From positions 36,688 through 100,687 of the forward strand of contig ARYC01001256.1 in assembly GCA_000711775.1 (NCBI GenBank): a DNA stretch of 64,000 nucleotides. The letters are read 5' to 3'. Below are positions 25,994 through 39,258 of the stretch, piece by piece. Each line of letters starts with the position of its first letter. Positions within the stretch are counted from its first letter, which is position 1. The notes under the pieces are model-generated. The model searched no databases. It was not told the origin of the DNA and saw only the letters and a program-made list of their open reading frames with translations. This DNA comes from Oxytricha trifallax. Lineage: Eukaryota > Ciliophora > Spirotrichea > Sporadotrichida > Oxytrichidae. A program made the translations under genes and the position numbers.

Positions 25994-26873
25994 GGGGGGG
26001 GTCTAAGTCGGTACCACTCAATTTTTGAAATACTAAGTCGGTACCATATGAAAAAAAAATTTTTACACAAAAATCCTAAGTCGGTACCACATAAAAAAAA
26101 AATTTTTTCATTAAAAAATATAAATATTTATTTTAAAGTTAACTTATTTAATATTTTGATAACATTTTTTAATTAATTATATTAACAATTTTAATGTAAA
26201 GAAAAAAAAGACATGAAGATATTGTAAATACCGCTGATAAAATTATTGATGTTTTTCAATTTATTAAGGATATCAAAAATGTTATTGAAGCACTTTAAGT
26301 TATTGGGATTCTTGAGAGATGTGAAATTCAGTGTATGTTTACTGAATATGAAACTAAGATCAAGAAATGACACACCTGTCCATGAGGAATTCAAATTTAA
26401 TATGTTATTCAATAATAGCAACAATCATATTAATAAAATGATGATGAAGAAAATGATAATGAAAATTATGAAGTTCATGATGAAGAATTTGAAGAATAAA
26501 AAAAATAAGGTCAAGATTTTGAAATGTAAGATGAAGATGAAATCAACAATGAAATTACAAGACCAAGAAATTTTAGAAGTACAAACTAAATTGAAAGCTT
26601 ATGGTTTAACTAAAAAAAATTTTTTTTAATTTTTATTAGCACAGTAAGCGTCGAAAAATTTTACTTTGCATGACTTTTTAATGAAGGCTCTTTAGAGAAG
26701 ACATGTCATAATGAAAAAAGAAAAAATCAGATGAATCCTAAGCTGAGATTTTTAATATATTATTAATTACTTATAATTTTTTTTATTGAAAAAAAATTTT
26801 TTTTATGTGGTACCGACTAAGGATTTTTTATGTAAAAAATTTTTTTTCATATGGTACCGACTTAGACCCCCCC
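25994..26873. mobile_element. 880-bp element with terminal GGTCTAAGTCGGTACC repeats and 8-bp target duplication
   Basis: Both ends begin with a G7-8 run followed by TCTAAGTCGGTACC in inverted orientation. The same CTAAGTCGGTACCA word recurs at least twice more inside each end, separated by A- and T-runs. GTAATATA flanks the element directly on both sides (25986-25993 and 26874-26881), an 8-bp duplication as made by hAT-type transposases. The interior carries a plus-strand frame (26194 onward) interrupted by two TGA codons. No similarity to a known transposase was recognised. Confidence 0.82.
26194..26765 (+). pseudogene. Element-encoded acidic protein frame with two internal TGA codons
   Basis: From ATG 26194 one frame reads a helical start (KRHEDIVNTADKIIDVFQF, then VIEALQVIGILERCEIQ), crosses TGA at 26368-26370 and 26383-26385, and continues as a Gln- then Asp/Glu-rich stretch (NDDEENDNENYEVHDEEF) and a basic helix (FLMKALQRRHVIMKKEKI). 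The two TGA fall around HTCP, where Trp or Cys would fit. It occupies most of the 880-bp element and is probably its own gene, decayed or using sense UGA. Function unknown. Confidence 0.45.
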
Positions 26874-26881
26874 GTAATATA

Positions 26882-28844
26882 GTCTTTCTATTGCAGAAAT
26901 TATAATTTATTTACCAATTAATCATTTATCTTATGAAAAATAAATCTTATAAATTATTAATTAATTCATAAAGGAACAAATAATTATTTACGAGCAAGAC
27001 CAAGTAATTTTTATATAATTTTATTTAAGAAATATTTATTAAATTACTTTAAAATTATAACTATAAATAAATAAAAGTACTATTTGCAAAATTATATAGT
27101 TCCATCGCTGTTTAGAATTAGCAACTCAAATATTATTAACATTAATTTGTTACAGAAATTGCAATTTATAAATAACTATTAAAGTTATATGAATATTGAA
27201 GAGAGGATTTCTGATTATAATGTGAAACTAAAAATAATTACAAATAATAGATTTACTTAATAAATTTTATCTAATATAAAATATAATTTACAATGTTTTA
27301 AATAAAACTCTTCACATATTACCTTATATATTCTTTATTGTGAAGGTCTGGCTCTACTAATTCAAACTCATTGTTTCGAACTTATCAAAAAATCTCTTCT
27401 ATTTCATAAAATTTATATAGATATTTTGGGGGAGAGGCAGTTTCTTATCCCAAACATTTTAATTTCTTTATTATTTTCGAAAAATAATAGAAAAAACATC
27501 AACTAATATTAAGCAACATTTAATTATATACAGATTTCAAGTTTTATAACTATCACCCTTGTCTCATGAATTATTAAACTAATATTAAAGGACTTTTTGT
27601 TTTAATTAAAAATTAATGTAATTTTAATGAAATTATAATAATTATTATCAAACTATCAGAGTTTATGGATTTTTAAATAAGTTCAATTTGTTCATAGATT
27701 TATAAAAATTAATATAATTACATATTTAAAAAATGGTGCAGGTAACATACCCCTCATATATTTAAATTTGGCTTAATATATAAAATAAATTTAATTTTTC
27801 AGCTTCTATTTAGAATTTATATTTACTTAATTTAAATCTAATAACATAATTAAAAGTAAAAAAGAATGTAAAAATAATTGTATTTCGAATGAGCAAGTTA
27901 TTACATTTCAGAAAACTTGGTATTGCTTACAGCAGAGTTGTGATTATTCTTTCGACTTTTGGCTTAATTAATCATAATGTTTAATATATTAATACTAATT
28001 AAAATTTCATCAGTTATCTTGGTATGCACCCTTAATATTATCAATGATAATTATATATATGATTATCTTTAAAATAAACAATAAACATAAAAATTACAGT
28101 TTAAATTAATTAAATTATTCTTATAAATAAATTTAATTTGAAAAACTGATTATATGTACAAAATTAAAAAAATTGTTGATAAACTTAATTAGAAAAATGA
28201 TTTAACTTAGCGTTAGATAAGTTTAATATTTCATTTTTTCCAAATTAATTCTTAAACATTTATGTTTGTGTAATAATTATTTGAATTAACCTTAACGTTT
28301 CAATATTTTATTTACAAACAATATATAAATATATATATATTTTTTTAATAATTAAAAGTATAATTTATAGTTAAATTATAGAAAATATTTTGATTTATCT
28401 TAATCACAAACATAGAACAAAATATTAAAACAGCAAAAATTTAAAATAAAGAGATTTAAAAATATAAAATGGCGATGAAATTATAAAAGACTTTTTCGAG
28501 AACATTTATATTTATATACTTTAATTTATAAGAAATTATTTAAAAGTAATATAGTTAAGAATTATAATGGAGTAAATTTAATATTTATAAATAAATTTAT
28601 TAAAATTAGAGAACTGTTAATTCTAGTCAAAATTATATTTTCATTTATAATTTCAACTTGATATCCAATCAAATCTTGACTTAGATAAAGATAAATTATA
28701 ATACATAAATTGGACTATTTCAATAATAGTCCAATTATAGATAAAAGATAAATTTAAGATTAATAATGAAAATTATAACTAACCTTTATCAAACAAGTAT
28801 TAATAATTATTTATTAAAACTATTGTAGAATTATTCGAATGTTT
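26882..28844 (-). other. AT-rich spacer with one possible coding island (27300-27480)
   Basis: On the minus strand, 27480-27300 reads GQETASPPKYLYKFYEIEE, then TGA at 27385-27387, then NNEFELVEPDLHNKEYIRQ in the same frame. Both halves look coding, but no gene could be assembled around them. The remainder is very AT-rich. A small hairpin (ATTGGACTATT/AATAGTCCAAT, 28708-28736) lies near the 3' end of FR3 and might act in its termination. Confidence 0.35.
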
Positions 28845-31800
28845 TCACATAATTTCGTAGCAATTTTTGTCAATTCCTAAAGTCTTTGTTAACTTTTCAA
28901 GGCAATTAAAAATTTATTATATCTAATGTATTCAATTCTATTAATAATATCTAAAGTATATAAACTAATTGGGCATTTATGAAAATCTTCATTCATTCTT
29001 GGTGGACCACAAACCCAAAGTCTTCTCAAATTTTAAACGTGCTTCTTCAGAGCATTCTCTATGAATTAATCGTCCCATCTTTCTTTTGAATTGTTACTGA
29101 AGCGAGTGTGAAGCTCAAAATTGTCAATGTTTTTATCCTTGCATAATCTTTATAGACCTTGGCACAATTCGTAGGCAATTAATATATTTGTAGATATAAT
29201 TTAATAAATTTTTAAGTAAGAAAGTTCTTTATAAAAATATATTTTTAATTGACTCTTTCTCATTAGGAAACGAAACAAAGAGAATTAACTTGAATCATTT
29301 TAAATAAAATTAATGATAATGCTATATTTTTTAAAAATACTCCTTATGCTACTAAAAAAATAACTATGTTTATATTTGTTTAATCCAGACTTATTAATAA
29401 GGGAATCCTCATCAGGTGGCAACAGACCAAGGTTCTTTCTGATCAAATGTGCTACTAAGTCGACAAAGACTAGCACAGCTGTACCTGCAGTGAAAGCAAT
29501 ATGAGTACCATCTGGTTGTAATTGCAAACCTTTACCGAGTGGTCCCTTTATCTCAAATGGATCTTAATTATTTAAATCATTAAGTCTTCTAGAGACGCCT
29601 GACTTAGACTGATAATTCTTAGATGTGATCACGAATGTCTGGGAATCTTCCTCTTTCAAAGTATGTTCACTTTACATTTTAGTATCTCCGTTTAAGAGAC
29701 CTAGATACATTTAGTAAGCTTCTTTTTGCATGCAATTGCTAACTGTATAGTGTCTTCTCACTGATCTGTTTTTCATACTTCTTACAAGGAAATGTTTGCC
29801 CATCATACTCAAATCTTTGTAGTATTGTTTCAGGCCCTCGATGGGTTGAGCAGCCTAAAATCTAAATAAAATAGGATTCTCTTGAGATTTTTATAAATAA
29901 TCTGATTGTTTAAGTGACTTCATTGACTTTAGTTCTCTCTACAATTTGAGCTTAGAAAGTAGGAACCTTCTTTTCAAGTCTGCCAATAATCAAAGAATTT
30001 ACTACTAGTCTAGCGACATTTGAATGTGTGTGATATGTTGACATTGAAGTGTAATTTTCCAATTAGTATCCTCCATAGAAAAATTTACTAATATCTCTTC
30101 CCACATTGGCCTCAATAACAAACTGCCCTCCTGGATGATTTGACATGAACTTAGTATGATTTAGCTGAAAAAATAAATATGTTTATAAAGAACAATTAAA
30201 TCATGGTTTTTTTATATAATAACATCTAAAACTAGATCATCAAGAATTACGAGTTTGTGACCTTGTTTAATTCTCTAATCGAATTCATTTGTAGTAATGA
30301 TTGTATTAGTTTCCTTAAATGCACTTTCTTATAATCTGATAATCTAGAAGATCATTTTTTTAATTCTAAAATATCTTTCTTAATACATGAAATTAAAATT
30401 CATATCTACTTATATTCATTAGAATTTAATAGTTAATAACAAGTAAAGATAATTTCTGCAACAAGCCACAGTGCGAAGAAACAAACAATATTTGGAATCC
30501 ATAGATTGCTATCCTCATAATATCTCTCGTTATATTGCCTGATTCCACTCAAAACAGCGTATTAACCAATTAGCAATAAACAGTAACCGTATGACTATAT
30601 AAAAAAAGTTATTGATATATTTCTTCATAATGGGATGAGATCAGATAATATAGAGAAGAATTAAAAAAAAACACATATTGATTAGGTGGACACGTAATTA
30701 GATTTTTAAGATAATTAATGTTATAAATTTTAAAACAAAGAAAAATATCTTAGAAATATTTGTAATCAGATCTGTAATTTTATTAATAAAATATTCAAAA
30801 ATTGATTAGATTTGAATACGTAATTGTCCTTTCAAGTAAAGCGCCTTATTCATAAGTTACTTACCTTGTGAATAAATTTTAATGTCAGAATTGTGTGAGT
30901 TTTCCACTTTAAAAATAAGAAAAAATACTCCATCTAATTTTGATTTGAAGAGAAAATCCTAAAATTAATAATTCAAAGTTTATACACTTTCAAAAATATT
31001 ATATAAAACTTCAATCTATTCATAGTGCTTTTAGTTATGATACCCCCTACAGATAGGAAAGTAATGCCAAAGAAAACTATTAATCCCAATATAAAATGTG
31101 GCTCGTCCTTTAATTTCCAATCCATTCTCTTAATTCCAATGATCGACATAGAAGTTAATAAATTTTTAACTCATTATTTATTTAATTGATGGATTCTATA
31201 ATTTTTAAATAAAATGTAATTTTAAACATAACAATTGTGATAACTAGGATTGCAGTTCCAGCAAGTCTATGAACCCACAAATGAACTTTCCAGAAAACCT
31301 TCAGGTAGCGGTTAGAAACTATCTAAATAAATCCAAGAACAGTCCAAGCTGCCCAGAGCAGCCATCCATGTATCTTTCCCTAGCTATTAGTTAATAATTA
31401 TAAACTTCAAGTTATAAATTATAATTAAAAACAAAATTTTTAATTAATAAGTAATTTTAATATCACGAGTAGTGGTGTCTACCAAATATGTTACAGTACC
31501 ATCTGTCTATAGTGCTAGTAAAAATGAGAAATTATAATCCATTAATTTTTATTCTAATATTTTCTTTAAATTTTAAATAAAAATGACCCTCTATTTTCAT
31601 GTTGAACCACGGACCATGTTCTTGTTGCTATTTTTTATAATAAAAATTTCCATATCACTTTAGAAAATTAATTGAAGTCATTTTTATTTAAAAATTATTA
31701 ATTTGCGTAAGCCCAGCAAATGTCTAAGTTTTGACCCTACAAGAAAATGAATATGAGAAATTATAAAATGAAATTTATGTTTTTGAAACTTATATAATTT

Positions 31801-33040
31801 AAACTGATCCAAGTATAAAGTCATTTTTAAACTTTTGAAGGAGAATTCCAGTGCTCTAAAATAAATTTTTCATTAACAAATTAATTAAGTTTCATGGTAA
31901 TTGCGAATTTTTTCTCGACAAAATTAAATAAGTAATAGCTTTGACCATATTGAGTTTTTACTTCATTTTTTTCTTTTCAGAAAAATCTTATCATTTAATG
32001 CATATATCATGATTTTCAATTTTTTAGATATTTTCTTTCTTATTTAAGAATTAATAAACTGATTTAAAATTAATGAATTCGCTAGCATTTTTTATAACAT
32101 TGCGTAACGTTAAATTTAATATTTAAAATAAAAAATAGTGATCTTAATTAATGTTGAAAATCTGATTAGTAACCCCTCTCATAATCATTTATTTAGGTCG
32201 ACTTTGTTACTTGAAACTTACCAAAGTTACAACTTTGTCAAGATTATCGCCAGTATTCAAAGGTCTTTACACAACTATATTTGCGTGAGTTGCATTATTG
32301 GTAGATGAAATGATTTAATTTAAATTAAAATTACTTACAAACCACTTATTTTTCGAATAAGTGGTAAAATTATCATATTTTTAATGATTTGATAATTGTT
32401 GACTGAGTCAGTTTAAGGAGTCCCATATCCATATGAGAACGTATCAAGCACTTATGGGGGGTTACTACCTTGGAAAATCACCATGTCGGTGTTAGACATG
32501 CTTCTCCCATATCCAAAGGCCAAATATTGATTGTTGCGGACCTAAACTGTGAATTTGATAGCATTAAATTATTAAAATAAGTTTTGGTAATTAAAAATTT
32601 AAAACACATTGATATCTTATATAATTTTGTTTTTTTTTATTAATAATGGTTGTAATTCTATTGTAAAATTAAAAATCTCATTTAATATTTTTAAATACTC
32701 AATCAGTTACAATAAAAAGGTTAGCTAGAGTTTTAATTTTTTAATCAGCTATTTTTAAGTTTCATAACTTTTATGATAAAATTTTAAGTTTTTTTCGAAT
32801 TAACTTTTAATTTAACATTCCTTAAAATAAACCTTATCCTCATTTAAAAAATTAAAGCGTTTTAATTTATACAATCCAAATATACTATTTTTAAATAGCG
32901 TTCTTGTTCACAATTTCAATCTTAGCATAGCTCCCAGATTAGAAGTTTCCCTAGTATGCAATATCTTAACTCTGAGCTAAGTTCAAAGCAGCTAGGAGGG
33001 TTAGGATCACAGAACTATAATTTATACGTAATCTATTCAT
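28845..33040 (-). CDS. FR3: DOMON-cytochrome b561-cytochrome b5-FAD/NAD reductase
   Basis: The start at 33040 gives a signal peptide (core SSVILTLLAALNLAQS). DOMON blocks lie at 32590-31480 (YLAFGYGRSMSNTDMVIFQ; DGTVTYLVDTTTRDIKI). b561 helices at 31400-30450 include VLGFIQIVSNRYLKVFW, WVHRLAGTAILVITIVMF and HFILGLIVFFGITFLSVGG. Cytochrome b5 near 30240-30080 is KLVILDDLVLDV, then an interruption, then MSNHPGGQFVIEANVGRDI. The flavin domain is at 29880-29400 (FEIKGPLGKGLQ; HIAFTAGTAVLVFVDLVAHL). The NAD motif is LWVCGPPRMNEDF near 29000. A TGCC pointer joins the last island to EKLTKTLGIDKNCYEIM, ending at TGA 28845-28847. It is tandem with FR4. Confidence 0.87.
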
Positions 33041-33273
33041 TGTAAATTATTCGAAAATTAATTATAGAATTTTAATTCAAATCAATAGACTAAAAAAGTA
33101 TTGTTTATGGACATATTTACATAATTCTATTGTACTCTATATATTTAAAAATATTTACAGGCATAAATGAATGAAATTCTTGTTATAAATGTAAATAATT
33201 CTTAAATTAAGTCAATTTTCAAAGTTTTATCAAAGTTCTATAAATAATGAAATGAACTATTCTATCAATTAAT

Positions 33274-36200
33274 TCACAGCACATCATATGTATGTGGTTC
33301 AAATTCAAACTTTTTGCTTAACTTAGCCAAACCCTTATCAAAATCCTCGTTCATTCTTGGAGGCCCACAAACCCATATTTTCTTGATAATATTAGCTTGG
33401 TGATATTTCTGTATCTGCTCCTCTAAGAACTTGAAATCCCATCTCTGCTTAGTTTCATTGCTTAACCTCATATGAAACTCGAAATTTTTAAAGCCAAGTT
33501 TTTCTTGAATATCAACCAGACCTTAATAGAGCTCAAGCCCTATTACCTCCTCTCTTTTGGGAAATGAAACATAGAGAACAAATTTGAAATTTTCGTTATC
33601 TAGATAATTATCTTCGACTGTTTTTAACATACCGAGGGATTTTCTTATTAAATGTGCTACTAGATCTATAAAAACCAAACATCCAGTACCACCTGTAAAT
33701 GCTATGTGTGTAAACTTGTCCATACTTTTAATTATGAATTGATAATCTTTGAATTAAATTGGAGATAGAAATATAGAACATATATTTTGGATTACCAGAT
33801 CTCTTGATATCCAGACCTATTCCCATAGGTCCTTAGCATGTTAATATTACATTTTTATTGCCCTATGTATCATCAAATATTCTCTTGGACAGTCCTCCCT
33901 CTGTATTGTAGTTTTTTATAGTCATTATTACCTCAGTCCCTTCTTTGCCTGAAGAATATGAATTTAGCAGGTCTTAATGAGAATCCAAATACATCTGGGA
34001 CATTCATAAACATAAATTAATAGATAGATTTTTTGAAATATGTGAATTGATTAATGACATATTTTGAGCATCAAACGCTATTGAAGTCTCGTTATCGTTG
34101 TTGTTATCAGGTTAATTCAATCCACTCGTGTATTTCTCTTGCATTTCATTCATGTCTCTAGGCCCTGTTCCATCATCATCATCAGCTTAAAATACATAAT
34201 ATACTTTATAAATTGAAAACTTAAGAATTTAACTTATATGTAAAATGATTATTTTTAAGCTTCATTTCTATTATTTGGAGTGAACAGACTTTCCAAATTT
34301 TAAGTAATTGGCAACCCCTGAGTGACTCTTTATCTAAAGGTATTGGAGGTGTTTTATTAATCTGAGAGACATAATTTAATGGCTTTTAAGTAGCATTGAT
34401 AGGTATCCCCCTGCAAACAATTTGTTATTGTATACTGTCTTCGAATCACAAACTAATCAATACTAATTATTATTAAGATAATAACTAAATATTAATCTTT
34501 TGTTTTAAAAACAAAGAAATCAGGTTAAATCATGAAAAAAATATATAATTAATCTAATCAAGGCTACTGATAAGGTAGTGCTTGCCAATCATTTAAATAT
34601 CTCCGTAGTATTTGCTGATGCCTGGCACTTTAGTATGACTACGGAACACAAAGCAAGTTGTAGAGGAATTCAAAGGGTATTTACCAACAGCTTATATTAT
34701 AAACTTTGGGGCTTTAATGTTCAATTTTCCTATTATCAATTGGTTCACTACTGCTCTTGCTACATAAATTAGTATTAAGGTGCATTATCCCTTTTTATTA
34801 TTGAAATATCTTATTCTTAATAATAATATTTTAGAAACATTTGAGTGGAAATAGGGCTTCTGATTTCCATAATTTTCCATTTAATAACCTCCATAGAAAA
34901 ACTTTGTGATATCTCTCCCTACATTTTAAGCGATTACAAATTTCCCACCAGGGTGATTAATATAATTATTTTACATTAAGAAAAAATGAAATATATTTTA
35001 GTAATAATTTTATCGTTTTTATTGATGATTGAACATGTATTTGCTGACATTCAAGACCATATCATTAAGTATAACCAATTTCTCCCCACTCTCATTGATT
35101 CTCTGATAAAATTCATAGCTACCCATCTCTAGCTTGCTCTCCTCATATGGCACGTAAGACTCCCTGAATCTTCTGAAGAAATATTCCAGTATGGAGAGTG
35201 CTCCAAAAAACAGAATTATGTCTAGGATTCCCAGGAGGGACCGAAGTGCACTTGGATTCATGTGATTGTATTCAAACACACCGGATATCATAGCCACTTG
35301 ACTGATAAAAAGCAGGAAATATCCTCCATACTATAAATAAGAAGAATTAAGGTGTGTATTCACATGGATATTAATGATAACAAACAGTTTCAATGCATGT
35401 CTAATCCAAGAATACATATGAGAACAAATTTGTTTGTGACATAACAAAAACAATGTATCAAAGACTTACTCTATGAACTCTCTTGACATTTTCAATGTTC
35501 TTAGAGTGCCATTCGCTTTTATTGGAATACCACCAAACGAAGAAACCGTAAAGAGAAAGAACTGTGACGTATGCCATAATCACAAAACCTAAAATTACGT
35601 GCCAAGTCCAGAAGAAGCCATCTATCATACCTACAAATCCTATTATTAGTGTCTCTAGTGTGATTATTCATTAAAATACTATATACACGTTTTAATTATA
35701 GTATAGTCAATATTTTATTATTCAAATTGTTCCTGAAATCGCATGGAGCCAGTTGTTAATCCACCAGAATCACCTCATATACCTATAGCTCGCTATTTAT
35801 ACTAAGCCGAGGACAGTCCATGCCATAAATTAAAGCCACCCAGCAATCAGAGCAATATCCAAAATAGGTATTAATTCAAAGGTACAGGGTATTTTCCCAT
35901 CTAATGAGTTAGATTTCAGAGGGAGACATCTCATCTTCATTTTAAACTATTAAAATCTAAATTAATAAATGAGATTAAACTGTTTAAGAATGGGCCTTAA
36001 ATATATTTAAAAATCATTCTACCTTTATTATCCATATAATGTCTTTAAAGCTCTGCTGACTTGTCTAAACTTTGATAAAAATTTAGTTAAAATGTTATAA
36101 TTTAAATCTATTCTTAAAATATAATAATTTTATAGGTTTATGAAAGCCCATATCATGTTGATTTCATGAATATCCTATAAATAAATAATTTACAACAAAA

Positions 36201-36901
36201 CCTTTATAAGATCTTACCTCATATTTAATCACATAATCTTGGCCATTGCTATCTTATGTATCCAAAAGCCTAACGCTCCTGAAATACGTCCTGCCGAACT
36301 AATCAAATTTCATTTAAGTTTGATAATCCTATTAACTATCTATGGATGGCTTCTTTCTGCCAGTTGACCATAGATCTGTACATGCACTTTTTTAAATATA
36401 AGTAAAATCAGTATGTATAAATCCCATTTTAAATCCATAATTTATTTATCATTTTTAAGGGAAGATATACAATTAAAATATTGTTAATGCACTCTCCATA
36501 CCCATAGACTTAGATTGAAACATTACCATATCTGAATTTTCCATGTATGATCCAAAGCCAATAGCAAGCATGTGATTGTGAGGTACTTCCGCTTCAATTA
36601 AGATGTGTGTTGTGTTCAAAATATTCTTTAAAATATAAAACATGATTAAATTCAATTTGTTTGAATTCGATTGTTTTATAATAGATAACAATTAATATTT
36701 AAAATACTAGCTTAAAGAATACTTCCATCATTGAATTATACGAATTATTGACTTAATTGAATCAAAGTCCCCATTAATATGCCAATTTATAATAATAAAC
36801 CCACTTTTCGCGACAAAAGCTTGTTACAAGATACCACTCGCTTATTTTTCATATTTTATAAAATATTAATTTAAATAGAGAATATATGAAAAAATATCCA
36901 T
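33274..36901 (-). CDS. FR4: DOMON-cytochrome b561-cytochrome b5-FAD/NAD reductase
   Basis: DOMON blocks lie at 36840-36480 (SGFIIINWHINGDFDS; MLAIGFGSYMENSDMVMFQ). b561 helices lie at 35880-35300 (MAWTVLGLVQIASYRYMR; NNWLHAISGTI; FWTWHVILGFVIMAYVTVL). Cytochrome b5 follows (KLVILNDMVLNVSKYMFNH, then an AATCA pointer to PGGKFVIAQNVGRDI, 35060-34890). Flavin/NAD domains come next: GPMGIGLDI near 33820 and an open island 33723-33274 with IAFTGGTGCLVFIDLVAHL and KIWVCGPPRMNEDFDK. The end is TGA 33274-33276. An in-frame TGA at 35770-35772 lies inside b561 (RYMR-x-FWW), where FR1 and FR3 have Val. Compared with its paralogues it has an extra acidic segment near 34190 (ADDDDGTGPRDMNEMQ). The start at 36901 is tentative. 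Confidence 0.84.
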
Positions 36902-37280
36902 TAAGTCACATTAACTAATTAAAATAGGTAAGTTCCAGATTTTAATGCGTAACTACTATAAATAAATAATTTAAATGTAAGTTTTTATTGTTTCACTATT
37001 TACATATTTCATAAAACATACGAGCGTTAGGTAGTAAATAATTCTATTTTAAGTGACCTACAGATTAATATCTAAAAATTATGAGAATAATAAAATATTT
37101 ACCTTTGTATCGATGAAGATCTCAAAGAATATGCATTTTTCTTTTATTAAAATTAAATCCAACATAGTTCTTAAAAAGTTATAGCTTTGTCTAATATTTC
37201 TTAATAAATTAATAACAACAAATTATTTTATCTACAATATGTTATTATCTGATGTAATTATAAATACTAATTAATTTAGA
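36902..37280. other. Spacer upstream of FR4
   Basis: AT-rich. A short minus-strand frame (MLDLILIKEKCIFFEIFID near 37160) followed by a possible GT-AG intron might be an alternative 5' end of FR4. Nothing else was seen. Confidence 0.35.
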
Positions 37281-39258
37281 GTAGAATTATATTATAAAAT
37301 CTACATAATAATCATTACTGCTTTTGCTTTAAATGCCCCTAACATTAAAAGTATTAGCATGGGTCTTATTTATCATTATTTTATATTTCTTAACTATTTT
37401 TACATGGATTAGTACGGAAATCATAAATAGATTGCTTATTTTGCATTGTTTCTGGAATCAATCTATATCTGTAGTCATTTTATTTTTAATTATATAAAGT
37501 ACAATTATATTCAATGAAATGAAGGGAGGGAAGATTTATTATAAAGTTTTCTTGTACAAATTTTGGTGAGTTTTCTTATAAAAATTTCTTAATTTAATGT
37601 AAAAAAATATAAATATTAATTTTTTAATCGAAACATTCTAAGGATCACCATGATAAGTAGCAAGTCCTATATCTCCCTCTTAACTATGCCCTAAACACTA
37701 ATAAATGCGTTTTTTCTTATCAATTTCTTTGAAGTTTGAACAGATGTTTCTTGGTTCTCCTATGAAGTCCCACAATCCTAAATTTGGAGGAATTAGATTT
37801 GGAGGGTACATGTAGAAATAGTGGGATCTAAGGGGGTCCCCGTGGAATGTTTGAGAGTGGCCTAGACAGAAATAAACTTAATTAATTAATCGCAAAATTG
37901 ATTTTAACAAATTTGTATAAAATTTATAGGTTTACTCTTAATAACCTTTATTAGACTCCCCAACCTTAAATTTATCACAATTAGGAAAGAATCTATATTC
38001 AAAAGCTAATGGATTTGCAACTTAAACACTATTTCCCACTACGTAAAAAGCAAAGTTTCTCGAGGGGTCTCCATGAAAAGTAGGCTCTAAATGATCCCCA
38101 TCTACATGTCCTAAACACACATATTTCTTTAGATTTTTATTTTTGTTTAACTTCATTTTTTAGTATTTTTTAGATTCTTAATCTTAATGACAATTTGAAC
38201 ACAATTCCCTTGTAATATCTTGATTCATAAACTTTTAATAAGTCTTTTTACAGCACCAACTTAATAAATTTGATCTTATTTTTGTTGCTGATTGACTCTT
38301 AATAAATAATATATAAGTTATAGCAAATATATGAATAAAATTCATCAATTATGTTAAATCTTAGTTATTTTGTTAATTTTTCAATTGAATTTATGTCAAA
38401 ATATTGAAATAATATTTATTTCTCTTAAGTATCTTATCATAATCAAAAGCTTCACAGTGTTAAGCAAACGCCAAAAGGGTTCCTGGATCCCTGGCTATAG
38501 AGGGCACTAATCCATAATGAAAACTTGGACTAAATAAGTGACCTAGACATTGATAAATTTCAACGTCTCCAGTTTTCTTTATATATTTACCTCGATTACA
38601 AGGTTCAAGAAAAATGTTTTACATTTATGCACCATTTATTGGTTCATACTATTGTTAAAGTTAATTTTAAATAGGAAATTCATTATAGACTCTTGAAATA
38701 AAATAACATATTTTTCATATTTAACACAAATATTTTTGGGCATGACTTAAAAAGAGAGAGTATTATTAATCCATATTTTAAGTTTAATATTATTTATAGA
38801 AGGCCTTATATCCATCCTAAAGAAATTACTGTCTAAAACATTATTTAATATTAAATGTAGAAGAATTAAACATATAAAAATAGGTATTTGAACCACTGTC
38901 TATAACAAAAGAAGGATCCTAAAAAATATTTTGTATTTTAATTATGAATCATGCCATAATTAATGTTACAGCAATAACTGTTATTATCTTTCTAAACTTG
39001 ATATTAATTAGACTTATCTCCGTGAAAGCTAGGCCAATAATAATCTCCATTTTCATGTCCAAAACATCTATAATTTTCTTAAGAGCTATTGAAGACAAAA
39101 TTTGAGCAGACTGTTTCAACTGGACCTATATATATACTTTTCCCTAATTAATCTGGAGATAGATTAGTGCAATCTGTAACTACAATGAATTATTAATATT
39201 CATTTCCATGAAAAGATAAGAGTTTGGGTTCATCAATTAAATCTTCAAGATATTCCAT
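37281..39258 (-). CDS. Repeat protein with LGH...HGDP motif
   Basis: The start at 39258 opens MEYLEDLIDEPKLLSFHGN. At least four imperfect repeats follow, each carrying Cys-Leu/Phe-Gly-His, a few residues with GD, then a P/T-S/T-F/Y-HGD signature: CFGHENGDYYWPSFHGDKS (about 39060), YQCLGHLFSPSFHYG (about 38540), YVCLGHVDGDHLEPTFHGD (about 38100), LGHSQTFHGDPLRSHYF (about 37850) and YQCLGHSQEGDIGLATYHG (about 37680). A fragment YFQCQGHLKQKQ near 37340 may be another. Between motifs are regions with Asn-Cys pairs (FFPNCDKFKVGE). The spaced His, Cys and Asp could bind metal or sugar; this is a guess. No known family was recognised. Frame changes between repeats suggest IESs. The 3' end is uncertain. 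Confidence 0.6.
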
